From Bacteroidales bacterium (GTDB lineage Bacteria; Bacteroidota; Bacteroidia; Bacteroidales; Dysgonomonadaceae): a DNA stretch of 17,127 nucleotides. Shown piece after piece: positions 1-7,745 of this stretch. The position numbers and the translations under genes are program-made. The stretch is from positions 1-17,127 of the forward strand of contig JAAYTC010000408.1 of NCBI GenBank assembly GCA_012518155.1, given 5' to 3'. Position 1 is the stretch's first letter. Each line of letters starts with the position of its first letter. A model generated the notes under the pieces. The model made no database searches, was not told the origin of the DNA, and saw only the letters and a program-made list of their open reading frames with translations.

Positions 1-3
1 CTC

Positions 4-11
4 TATCTTTG
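4..11 (+). promoter_or_regulatory. Bacteroidota -7 promoter box (TATCTTTG) for the B12 operon
   Basis: The octamer TATCTTTG fits the TAnnTTTG -7 element used by the primary sigma factor of Bacteroidota. It lies just ahead of the cobalamin riboswitch, so transcription would begin near position 17-18 and include the whole aptamer. The -33 element falls outside the window and cannot be checked. Confidence 0.75.
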
Positions 12-19
12 CCCTTGAA

Positions 20-262
20 TTTTGGTTTCGTCCGCTTCAAAGGCTTCGAAGCGAACGATGAAAAGGGAATCAGGTGTAAATCCTGAACAGACCCGCTGCT
101 GTAAGCTCCGCTTACGTGCTGAACAAACACCTCTATTGCCACTGGTGATCAAGCCCCCTCTCCTTCACAGGGAGACGTTCGCAACTGAACGACAGGGACA
201 CACCGGGAAGGCGTTCAGACACGGGAGTAAGTCAGAAGACCTGCCAAGATCATCCACAAGAG
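20..262 (+). ncRNA. Cobalamin (vitamin B12) riboswitch
   Basis: The conserved landmarks of the cobalamin aptamer occur in order: AAAAGGGAATCAGGTG near 60, AAATCCTG at 78-85, CGCTGCTGTAA around 93-103, GCCACTGG at 138-145, GGGAAGGCG around 204-212, and the B12-box-like GTCAGAAGACCTGCC around 231-245. An accessory hairpin CGCTTC/GAAGCG lies near 33-53. The element sits between a promoter and btuB, the usual place for B12-repressed uptake genes. Cobalamin binding is expected to lower btuB-btuG expression. The exact ends are approximate because the outer paired stems were judged by eye. Confidence 0.92.
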
Positions 263-339
263 TTACATGGCTTTCGGGGAATAAAGCTTGAAAACGACGC
301 GCCATATTGTTACTATCACGCTTCCTTTTCAATAGGCTT

Positions 340-374
340 TACCGAAAAATAATTCGGTACAGATGATTTTTTTT
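340..374 (+). promoter_or_regulatory. Hairpin plus T-tract, possible riboswitch expression platform
   Basis: TACCGAA (340-346) pairs with TTCGGTA (353-359) over a six-base loop, and eight T residues follow at 367-374. This resembles an intrinsic terminator, although seven bases separate stem and T-tract, which is more than is optimal. It overlaps the upstream candidate start ATG of btuB at 363. If it is the riboswitch output, translation would better begin at ATG 435. Function is inferred, not shown. Confidence 0.4.
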
Positions 375-2558
375 AAACAGTCACGGTTTACACGCAACAG
401 GTACACATGGCCCAAGTTCAGGAGGGGCTGCTTTATGATCACCCTGATCTTCAACACTCTGTGTGCGCAACTAGTTTATGCACAACAGCCAAATCGTTTT
501 ACTACAGAGCAAGAGCAGACACGGCGAGTACAGGACGAGCTTTCCCAAAAGCAAGGCAAAGGAGTACCAGAGGCGGTAGCGGATAGCCTTCGGTTGCCCG
601 AGGTGGTCGTCACGGAGCGGTACAGCGACCGTGAGATTCGCTCTACCGCACCGGTTCAGATATTGTCGGGTGATCAGCTCCGTCACTTGCACGCGTTGCA
701 GCTCTCCGACGCGGTCAAGCACTTCTCGGGCGCGGCCATCAAAGATTACGGCGGGATCGGGGGATTGAAGACCGTCTCGGTACGAAGCCTGGGTGCGCAC
801 CATACCGCGGTGGCCTATAACGGGGTGGCCATCAGCGATGTGCAGACCGGCCAGGTGGATATCGGCCGCTTATCGCTCGACAACGTGGAGCAGGTGACGC
901 TCCACACGGGACAGAACGACCAAATATTCCTGCCCGCCACCGCGTTCGCCTCGGCCTCCTCGTTGAACATCCGAAGCGCGAGGCCCAATTTTTCCGATGG
1001 GAAACGACTCGACGGCAAAGCATCTCTTAAAGGAGGTTCGTTCGGCCTCTTCAACCCTTCGTTTCATATCAACACGCGGCTCAGCGATAGGTTCTCCGCC
1101 AGCCTGGGCAGCGAATGGATGAAAGCAACGGGTGACTACCCCTACCTGTTGCAGTACGGCGTCGCGGGAGTCGATAGCTCCTCCATGGAGCGTAGGGAGA
1201 ACAGCGACGTGAACAACCTGCGTTTGGAAGGCGCGCTGTTTGGCAACTTCTCTATGGATACTAAGGCCGAGCTGCGGGCCTACTACTATCGATCGGAACG
1301 GGGACTGCCCGGCGCGACCATCTACTATAACACCGAGAACTTCTCGAAGCAGCGGCTGTGGGATCGCACCTTCTTCGTCCAAGGAAACATGGAGCACGCC
1401 TTCTCGAGCGAATGGATCGTACAGGCGAACGCCAAACACCACCGCGGTTACCTCCGGTACCTTGATCCCGCCTACCTCGGCACGAGCGGAACGTACGAAG
1501 ACATCTTCAACCAGCACGAAATCTACGGATCCGTCTCACTGCTCTACCGGGCCTTCGAGAACCTGTCTTTCTCCGGGTCGTCCGATCTATCATCGGCCAC
1601 CATGCATGCCGAGCGAACCGCTTTCGCCACCCCCACCCGCCTCACCTCGCGATCGGTCGTCGCCACCAAGTGGGTCTCCGAGCGAACCATGGCCACCGCC
1701 CACCTGCTCTACACCCACACCTTCGAATCGGTCCTCCAAGGCGAGGCCGCGGACAACCGGAGCAAACTCTCCCCCTACCTGAGCCTCTCGTTGAAACCCT
1801 TCGCCGAAAACGATTTCCGCGTGAGGGCCTTCTACAAGAACAGCTTCCGCCTGCCCACCTTCAACGACCTCTACTATCCGGCGGTCGGCACGCGCGACCT
1901 GCAACCCGAAGACGCCCACCAGCTCAATATCGGGCTCACCTATTCCCGCAAGCTTGAAGGAATGAGTAAAAATAAGGACAATAACGAAAACGGCTGGCAA
2001 AAGGAGAACCATTTCACGGCAACCCTCGACGCCTACCGCAACCGGGTCAACAACAAGATCGTGGCCTACCCCACCGGCAACCTCCACCAGTGGGCCATGC
2101 TCAACTTAGGGAAAGTCGCCATAACGGGAGTGGATCTCTCCGTGGAAGGAAGCATCCACTTAACGCGGGCCACTACACTGCTCGCGGGTGCCAACTACAC
2201 CTACCAGTCGGCCCTCGACAAAAGCGACCCTTCACGAAGCACCTACAACCATCAGATCATCTACACCCCGCGCCATTCCGGCTCCGGCCGCCTGGTGCTG
2301 CACCTCCCGTGGCTGGACCTAGCCTACACCCTCCTTTGGAGTGGGCAGAGGTACTCCAACGGGTACAACAGCGAAGAGTTTCTGATGAATGGGTACTCCG
2401 ACCATGGTTTTTCGGCCTCCAAGGCCCTCCCTACCCGATTCGGTGAGATCAACTTACAATTAGAGGCACTCAACCTGCTCGACCAAAACTACGAGATCGT
2501 CCGCAACTACCCTATGCCGGGGCGGTCGTTTCGAATAAATACATCGTTAAATTTTTAA
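363..2558 (+). CDS. btuB: TonB-dependent outer-membrane vitamin B12 receptor (BtuB)
   Basis: This is a 731-residue TonB-dependent receptor that should import cobalamin across the outer membrane using TonB/ExbBD energy. A TonB-box-like VVVT occurs near residue 81, a plug domain spans about 80-205 (with VSVRSLGAHHTAVAYNGV), and a long beta-barrel ends in the terminal aromatic residue expected of an outer-membrane porin (SLNF). The substrate is inferred from the upstream cobalamin riboswitch and the adjacent BtuG-like gene 12 bases downstream. The start is ambiguous. ATG 363 gives a long K/R-rich n-region before the hydrophobic signal segment (about residues 25-40, then QQ). ATG 435 (Met25) is preceded by AGGAGG at 420-425 with nine-base spacing and would leave the hairpin at 340-359 untranslated. 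No frameshift is visible. Confidence 0.93.
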   Translation: MIFFKQSRFTRNRYTWPKFRRGCFMITLIFNTLCAQLVYAQQPNRFTTEQEQTRRVQDELSQKQGKGVPEAVADSLRLPEVVVTERYSDREIRSTAPVQILSGDQLRHLHALQLSDAVKHFSGAAIKDYGGIGGLKTVSVRSLGAHHTAVAYNGVAISDVQTGQVDIGRLSLDNVEQVTLHTGQNDQIFLPATAFASASSLNIRSARPNFSDGKRLDGKASLKGGSFGLFNPSFHINTRLSDRFSASLGSEWMKATGDYPYLLQYGVAGVDSSSMERRENSDVNNLRLEGALFGNFSMDTKAELRAYYYRSERGLPGATIYYNTENFSKQRLWDRTFFVQGNMEHAFSSEWIVQANAKHHRGYLRYLDPAYLGTSGTYEDIFNQHEIYGSVSLLYRAFENLSFSGSSDLSSATMHAERTAFATPTRLTSRSVVATKWVSERTMATAHLLYTHTFESVLQGEAADNRSKLSPYLSLSLKPFAENDFRVRAFYKNSFRLPTFNDLYYPAVGTRDLQPEDAHQLNIGLTYSRKLEGMSKNKDNNENGWQKENHFTATLDAYRNRVNNKIVAYPTGNLHQWAMLNLGKVAITGVDLSVEGSIHLTRATTLLAGANYTYQSALDKSDPSRSTYNHQIIYTPRHSGSGRLVLHLPWLDLAYTLLWSGQRYSNGYNSEEFLMNGYSDHGFSASKALPTRFGEINLQLEALNLLDQNYEIVRNYPMPGRSFRINTSLNF

Positions 2559-2570
2559 TAGTATACTGCA

Positions 2571-3683
2571 ATGAACCAAAAGAAAATCTTTTATTATTTG
2601 TCGCTTCTCGCGGCCCTGTTTATCACCTTTACCACCGCCTGCTCTGATGACGACGGGCCCATCGACGAAGAGCCGGAACAGGGAATCGAAGCCCTGTTGA
2701 TCCTTAGCGAAGGAACATGGGGTAGCAACGAAAGCACCTTGTCTCGCTACGATATCGAAATGGGAGAAATCATCAAGGATTATTTCCGCGCCGTGAACCA
2801 GCGCGGTTTGGGCGATACCGGCAACGATATGATCCGATACGGCTCCAAGATATATATAGTGGTGAATGGCTCGTCCATTGTCGAGGTCGTGGATGCGGTG
2901 ACCGGCAAATCCCTCCGTCAAATTGCCATGAAGCAAGAGGACGGGTCTGCCAAACAACCTCGCCAGATCGCCTCCCACGACGGCAAGGTCTATGTCACCT
3001 CCTTCGATGATACCGTCACCCGCATCGACACCGTGTCGCTCCAGATCGACGGAACGGTTGAAGTTGGCCTTGACCCGGAGGGCATCGTAATCAAGAACAA
3101 TAAAATATGGGCAGCCAACTCGGGCGGCCTCAATTATGAGAACGGGTACGACAACACCGTATCGGTCATCAATGCCGTCACCTTCACCGAAGAGAAAAAA
3201 ATTAAAGTGGGCATGAATCCCGCGAACCTGCAGGCCGACAGCCAGGGCAATATCTACGTCTCGGTTTTGGGTAATTACATGAGCGACGATCCGGAAAACT
3301 ATATTCCCCCCGCCTTCAAGCGAATCAATCCCGCCAGCGTCGTTGTGACAACCATCGAGGAAGTAACATCCCCCGATCGGTTCGTGATTTGGGACAATAA
3401 AGCCTACATCATCAGCGGTTCATACGGCAACCCATACAAGGTGGTGGTATACGATTGCTTTAAAGAGGAGCTCGTGTCTGACAACTTCGTGACCGACGGA
3501 ACCAAGCTAGGCATCATCTACAACATCGCGGCGGACGAAAAGACGGGCGATATCTTTCTCATGGAGCTCGATAGCGATTACACCGCCCCCGGGTCGGTTC
3601 ACTGCTTCAGCAACGAGGGGAAACTAAAGTACACCGTCCCCCGGGTCGGGATCAACCCCACGGCAGTTATCGTCATGAACTGA
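2571..3683 (+). CDS. btuG: BtuG-like surface lipoprotein, YncE-type beta-propeller, B12 binding
   Basis: This 370-residue lipoprotein follows btuB by 12 bases and shares its riboswitch-controlled transcript. The signal peptide ends in a lipobox with Cys24, and the following S-D-D-D matches the acidic lipoprotein export signal that takes Bacteroidota lipoproteins to the cell surface. The rest is made of YncE/DUF5074-like blade repeats, for example KVYVTSFDDTVTRIDTVSL, GLDPEGIVIKNNKIWAANSG and GMNPANLQADSQGNIYVSVL. In Bacteroides thetaiotaomicron, BtuG is a seven-bladed propeller encoded next to btuB that captures B12 at very high affinity and hands it to BtuB. That role is assigned here from architecture and context; the B12-contacting residues were not checked. 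Confidence 0.88.
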   Translation: MNQKKIFYYLSLLAALFITFTTACSDDDGPIDEEPEQGIEALLILSEGTWGSNESTLSRYDIEMGEIIKDYFRAVNQRGLGDTGNDMIRYGSKIYIVVNGSSIVEVVDAVTGKSLRQIAMKQEDGSAKQPRQIASHDGKVYVTSFDDTVTRIDTVSLQIDGTVEVGLDPEGIVIKNNKIWAANSGGLNYENGYDNTVSVINAVTFTEEKKIKVGMNPANLQADSQGNIYVSVLGNYMSDDPENYIPPAFKRINPASVVVTTIEEVTSPDRFVIWDNKAYIISGSYGNPYKVVVYDCFKEELVSDNFVTDGTKLGIIYNIAADEKTGDIFLMELDSDYTAPGSVHCFSNEGKLKYTVPRVGINPTAVIVMN

Positions 3684-3697
3684 TCGACGTTAATATG

Positions 3698-3732
3698 AAA
3701 AAGCCGTGCCCTTTCATTAGGCACGGCCTCTC
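3698..3732. terminator. Bidirectional hairpin terminator between convergent genes
   Basis: GCCGTGCC (3703-3710) and GGCACGGC (3720-3727) form a perfect 8-bp GC-rich stem with a nine-base loop. Read on the minus strand it is followed directly by five T residues, a good intrinsic terminator for the gene at 3825-4241. On the plus strand a pyrimidine-rich tract follows, so it probably also ends the btuB-btuG transcript. Confidence 0.8.
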
Positions 3733-3824
3733 TCTACTTATTTATTATTTTGATTAGAAAGGTATTCCAAGTGATTGGCGTACCTTTCGTTTCTTTTTGC
3801 CAAGGATTACTTCCTTCGCAACAA

Positions 3825-4241
3825 TTACCGGCTACGCGTGGCAGGATCATATTCAACGGTCCCCTCCGCGGTTCCCGGGTAAGGGACAAAGCCCTCCTTC
3901 CGTTTCAGGTAAAAAATCTCGGTTTCATCCTTCGAGTCCCTCACGATCTCGATTAATTCGAACCCCTCCTTGCTGAACATATTCAGCACCGCGATCATTC
4001 CATTAAACGACATGGCCCGTCGCCTATCATCCGTGATCTGGGGCATGCGCCCTCCTTGTCCGTAATCGACCCTCACCGTGATCTTCGAGCTAAGCAATGG
4101 CCCCGAGTCAGACCATATACGTATATAGTCGACATCAAGTTCATTTATCGGTTTCTGATCCACGAACTGCGCGTTCGCCAGCGCGATCCCTCCGAAGAAG
4201 AACAGTGCGAAAAGAAAAAATTTAGGTTTCATACGTTTCAT
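3825..4241 (-). CDS. Small exported protein with DUF4177-like C-terminal half
   Basis: This is a 138-residue protein of unknown function. An N-terminal signal peptide is clear: K/R residues, then a Phe/Leu-rich core (FFLFALFFFGGIALANA), with likely cleavage after ANA, so the mature protein is periplasmic or outer-membrane facing. The segment at about 75-112 (NGMIAVLNMFSKEGFELIEI, then YLKRKEG) resembles the DUF4177-type pattern of a helix followed by G-[FW]-E-L and a C-terminal Y-L-K-R strand. That is a visual resemblance, not a profile match. It lies downstream of lepA on the same strand, 111 bases away, and ends before a strong terminator. No TAnnTTTG box was found for it. A second start at Met4 is equally possible. 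Confidence 0.75.
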   Translation of the reverse strand: MKRMKPKFFLFALFFFGGIALANAQFVDQKPINELDVDYIRIWSDSGPLLSSKITVRVDYGQGGRMPQITDDRRRAMSFNGMIAVLNMFSKEGFELIEIVRDSKDETEIFYLKRKEGFVPYPGTAEGTVEYDPATRSR

Positions 4242-4304
4242 AGTTATACAGTTTGATAAATAGTAAGTATCTCCCGATACACGGGATATTGAATCATCGT
4301 TTCA

Positions 4305-4353
4305 CATCACCCCATCACCCCATCATCACATTAGTCCAATTAGCACATTAGTC
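4305..4353. repeat. Short intergenic repeats at the lepA 3' end
   Basis: The 8-mer CATCACCC occurs twice head to tail (4305-4312, 4313-4320) followed by CATCAT, and CACATTAGTC occurs twice (4327-4336, 4344-4353). The second copy runs into the lepA stop codon. The stretch is low in complexity and built from CATC and ATTAG words. No coding or stem-loop role is evident. Confidence 0.6.
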
Positions 4354-6140
4354 TAATCCAATTTCAGCACCGCGAGGAACGCCGTCTGCGGCACCTCCAC
4401 GTTGCCCACCTGTTTCATTCGCTTCTTACCCTCCTTTTGTTTCTCCAGCAGTTTCCGTTTACGAGAAATATCTCCCCCGTAACACTTTGCCGTCACATCT
4501 TTCCGTACCGCTTTCACCGTCTCCCGTGCAATAATTTTTGCACCTATCGCGGCTTGTATAGCGATATCGAATTGTTGTCGGGGGATCAATTCTTTCAGCT
4601 TCTCGCACATCCGGCGGCCAAAAGCCTGCGAGTTATCGATATGCGTTAGCGTGGAGAGCGCATCCACCGGCTCACCATTCAGCAAGATATCCAGTTTCAC
4701 CAATTTCGAAGAGCGATAATCGTGCATATGATAATCAAACGACGCGTATCCTTTCGAGATACTTTTCAATTTATCATAAAAGTCGATCACGATCTCCCCC
4801 AGTGGCAAGTCAAAGACAATCTCGATCCTATCCCCTGAAATATACTCCTGTTTAATCAGCTCCCCCCTTTTACCGAGACAGAGCGTCATGATAGGTCCTA
4901 TATAAGTCGTCCGAGTGATCACCGACGCCCGAATAAACGGCTCTTCGATGTGGTCGATCAGTGCCACGTCGGGTAACCCGCTCGGGTTATGCACCTCTTT
5001 CATATCCCCCCGCTTATCGTACACGCGATACGATACGTTTGGTACGGTGGTAATCACATCCATGTTGAATTCCCGCTCTAGCCGCTCCTGCACGATCTCC
5101 ATGTGCAACAGTCCCAGGAATCCGCAGCGAAAACCAAAACCTAACGCCACTGACGACTCCGGTTGGAAGGTAAGTGAAGCATCATTCAGTTGCAGTTTCT
5201 CCAATGAAGCCCGCAAGTTCTCAAAATCCTCACTTTCGATGGGATAAACTCCCGCGAAAACCATGGGTTTTACCTCTTCGAACCCCGAAATAGCCTTCTC
5301 GGCGGGACGTTTCACGTGTGTGATGGTATCGCCCACCTTCACCTCTTTCGAAGTTTTCACACCCGAGATTATATACCCCACGTCACCACATTGCACCTCC
5401 TCTCTAGGCACCATGTTGAGTTTCAGGGTACCCACTTCATCCGCGTCGTACTCCTTCCCGGTATTTATGAATTTCACGTGATCGCCTTTACGGATAGATC
5501 CGTTTTCGATCTTAAAATACCCGATGATCCCCCTAAAGGGGTTAAATACCGAGTCGAAGATCAACGCCTGCAACGGCGCGTTTGGATCTCCTTTCGGTGC
5601 CGGTACCCGTTCGATGATCGCTTTCAGAATATCTTCGATCCCGACGCCCGTTTTTCCACTCGCCCGGATGATATCTTCCCGTGGGATCCCCATCAGGTCG
5701 ATAATTTGATCCTCGATCTCTTCAGGCATGGCACTCTCCAGATCAATTTTATTCAATACCGGAATAATCTCCAAGTCGTGTTCGATCGCCATGTACACGT
5801 TCGATATGGTCTGTGCTTGTATTCCTTGTGCCGCATCAACGACCAGCAGTGCACCTTCGCACGCCGCGATCGATCGTGACACCTCGTACGAGAAATCCAC
5901 GTGTCCGGGCGTATCTATCAAGTTAAGTGTATATTTTTCTCCTTCAAATTCATAATCCATCTGCACGGCATGGCTCTTGATGGTAATCCCCCTCTCCCGT
6001 TCCAGGTCCATACTGTCGAGTACCTGCGACTGCAGCTCTTTTCCTTCGACGGTTTTGGTAAATTCCAACAGTCGATCTGCCAACGTGCTCTTGCCGTGGT
6101 CGATATGTGCTATAATACAAAAATTACGTATTTTCTTCAT
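4353..6140 (-). CDS. lepA: Elongation factor 4 (LepA), ribosome-associated GTPase
   Basis: This is a 595-residue full-length EF4, a cytoplasmic translational GTPase that acts on the ribosome (back-translocation or initiation quality control, depending on the study). The G motifs are intact: AHIDHGKS at 11-18 (G1), RGITI (G2), DTPGH (G3), NKID (G4) and SGKTG in the G5 position. EF-G-like domains follow, and the LepA-specific C-terminal domain ends with CYGGDISRKRKLLEKQKEGK and VPQTAFLAVLKLD. The length agrees with the family (about 600). The start is the only Met ahead of the G1 motif. It lies 100 bases downstream of asnS on the same strand, so cotranscription is likely. Confidence 0.97.
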   Translation of the reverse strand: MKKIRNFCIIAHIDHGKSTLADRLLEFTKTVEGKELQSQVLDSMDLERERGITIKSHAVQMDYEFEGEKYTLNLIDTPGHVDFSYEVSRSIAACEGALLVVDAAQGIQAQTISNVYMAIEHDLEIIPVLNKIDLESAMPEEIEDQIIDLMGIPREDIIRASGKTGVGIEDILKAIIERVPAPKGDPNAPLQALIFDSVFNPFRGIIGYFKIENGSIRKGDHVKFINTGKEYDADEVGTLKLNMVPREEVQCGDVGYIISGVKTSKEVKVGDTITHVKRPAEKAISGFEEVKPMVFAGVYPIESEDFENLRASLEKLQLNDASLTFQPESSVALGFGFRCGFLGLLHMEIVQERLEREFNMDVITTVPNVSYRVYDKRGDMKEVHNPSGLPDVALIDHIEEPFIRASVITRTTYIGPIMTLCLGKRGELIKQEYISGDRIEIVFDLPLGEIVIDFYDKLKSISKGYASFDYHMHDYRSSKLVKLDILLNGEPVDALSTLTHIDNSQAFGRRMCEKLKELIPRQQFDIAIQAAIGAKIIARETVKAVRKDVTAKCYGGDISRKRKLLEKQKEGKKRMKQVGNVEVPQTAFLAVLKLD

Positions 6141-6240
6141 TTATCTTTCATCCATTTATCGGAGGCTCACGTTCCTGCCTCATTCTTCAGTTCGCACATC
6201 ACCTCCGGAAGTACACGCGTATTCGAATTAAGCGCGTATT

Positions 6241-7653
6241 TTAAAACTCCGCGTTGTTGGGTGTGCGCGGGAACGGAATCACGTCCCGTATATTTGCCAT
6301 TCCGGTGATAAACAACATCAGTCGCTCGAACCCGAGTCCGAAACCCGAATGAGGGGCAGTACCAAACTTACGCGTTTCAATATACCACCATATCGGGCTG
6401 CTATCCATCTCAATTTCGTTCACCCAGTTCATCAGTTTATCGTGTTCTGTTTCGCGTTCCGATCCCCCGATAATCTCACCAATTTTAGGGAACAACACAT
6501 CCATCGCGCGCACCGTTTTGCCATCCTCGTTCTGTTTCATGTAGAACGATTTGATCTCTTTCGGGTAGTCACTCAAGATCACCGGCCGCTTGAAATGCTT
6601 CTCCACGAGATATCGCTCGTGTTCCGATTGGAGGTCCGCTCCCCAATAAACCGGGAACTCGAATTTCTGTCCCGATTCTTCGAGTATCTTCACCCCTTCG
6701 GTATAGCTCAACCGTACGAAATCGTTATCTGTAACAAATTTCAGCCTATCCACTAACTCCTCATCGTACATCTTAGCCAGAAACTCGATATCATCTTTAC
6801 AATGCTCCAACGCGTAACGGATCAGGTACTTGAGGAAATCCTCTGCCAGATCCATGTTATCATTATTATCGTTGAACGCTACTTCCGGTTCAATCATCCA
6901 GAACTCCGCCAAGTGCCGCGGGGTATTTGAGTTTTCCGCGCGGAAGGTGGGCCCAAATGTATAGATGGCACCCAATGCCATGGCACCCATTTCCCCTTCG
7001 AGTTGACCCGAAACCGTTAAGTTCGTCTGTCTCCCGAAAAAGTCCTCTTTATAGTCTACTTTCCCCTCTTTATTCCTGGGGGGATTATTGATATCCAGAG
7101 TAGTTACCTCGAACATCGACCCTGCCCCCTCGGCGTCTGAAGCCGTAATAATCGGCGTATGGAAATAGTAAAAACCACGATCGTTAAAATACTTGTGTAT
7201 CGCGTACGACATATGGTGCCTCATTCTGAATACCGCCCCAAACGTGTTCGTCCGGGGGCGCAAATGGGCTATTTCACGTAAGAATTCCAGCGAGTGTCCT
7301 TTTTTCTGCAACGGGTAGGTAGTAGGATCTGCCTCTCCATAAATCTCGATTTCGGTCGCCTGTATCTCCACCGACTGACCTTTCCCCATCGACTCCACCA
7401 ATTTCCCGTTCACGTTAATGCATGCACCCGTGGTAATAGGTTTAAGAAACTCTTCACCAAAATCAGATATGTTTATAACTACCTGGATATTATGGATTGT
7501 AGATCCATCGTTAAGTGCCACGAATCCCACGTTTTTATTCCCTCTTCGTGTCCGTACCCAGCCTTTAACGTTCACCTCTTCGCCGAAGCTTTTTAGTTGC
7601 AAAGCCTCTGCTATTTTTCTTCTCTTAATTTGTTTCATAGTCCGCATCATCAT
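6241..7653 (-). CDS. asnS: Asparaginyl-tRNA synthetase
   Basis: This is a 470-residue class IIb aminoacyl-tRNA synthetase that charges tRNA-Asn with asparagine in the cytoplasm. An N-terminal OB-fold anticodon-binding domain (VNVKGWVRTRRGNKNVGFVA) is followed by the catalytic core with motif 2 (NTPRHLAEFWMIEPE), GGSERE, and motif 3 (GFGLGFERLMLFITG), ending in RDVIPFPRTPNNAEF as is typical of AsnS. Four in-frame Met codons lie near the start. AAGGAG directly precedes the first ATG, which gives good spacing to the third (7647), while the homologous N-terminus suggests Met6 (7638, MKQIKRRKI). The true start may therefore be 7638-7653. It is the third gene in the purB, pseudouridine synthase, asnS, lepA series. 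Confidence 0.97.
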   Translation of the reverse strand: MMMRTMKQIKRRKIAEALQLKSFGEEVNVKGWVRTRRGNKNVGFVALNDGSTIHNIQVVINISDFGEEFLKPITTGACINVNGKLVESMGKGQSVEIQATEIEIYGEADPTTYPLQKKGHSLEFLREIAHLRPRTNTFGAVFRMRHHMSYAIHKYFNDRGFYYFHTPIITASDAEGAGSMFEVTTLDINNPPRNKEGKVDYKEDFFGRQTNLTVSGQLEGEMGAMALGAIYTFGPTFRAENSNTPRHLAEFWMIEPEVAFNDNNDNMDLAEDFLKYLIRYALEHCKDDIEFLAKMYDEELVDRLKFVTDNDFVRLSYTEGVKILEESGQKFEFPVYWGADLQSEHERYLVEKHFKRPVILSDYPKEIKSFYMKQNEDGKTVRAMDVLFPKIGEIIGGSERETEHDKLMNWVNEIEMDSSPIWWYIETRKFGTAPHSGFGLGFERLMLFITGMANIRDVIPFPRTPNNAEF

Positions 7654-7745
7654 CTCCTTCCGGGAGACATGTTGAATCTCGGTTTACATTATTATTCATA
7701 CCCGAGCAGCGAATTCGTGTTGTTATTTCACCGCTCAATTATATA

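Noticed and set aside
22..291. 89-residue plus-strand ORF at the left edge
   Set aside because: It lies wholly within the cobalamin riboswitch, whose conserved bases explain the sequence; the translation has no protein-like features.
870..1517. 215-residue minus-strand ORF opposite btuB
   Set aside because: It is a shadow frame of GC-rich btuB coding sequence, as are the frames at 1240-1782, 1590-2087 and 2547-2978. No promoter, family motif or plausible start is seen.
4271..4287. TCCCG/CGGGA hairpin downstream of lepA
   Set aside because: Only five base pairs with no T-tract on the minus strand; too weak to call a terminator.
6141..6240. CGGAGG/CCTCCG pairing between asnS and lepA as a terminator
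   Set aside because: The loop is about 36 bases and no T-tract follows on the minus strand, so it would not end transcription; read-through from asnS into lepA is more likely.
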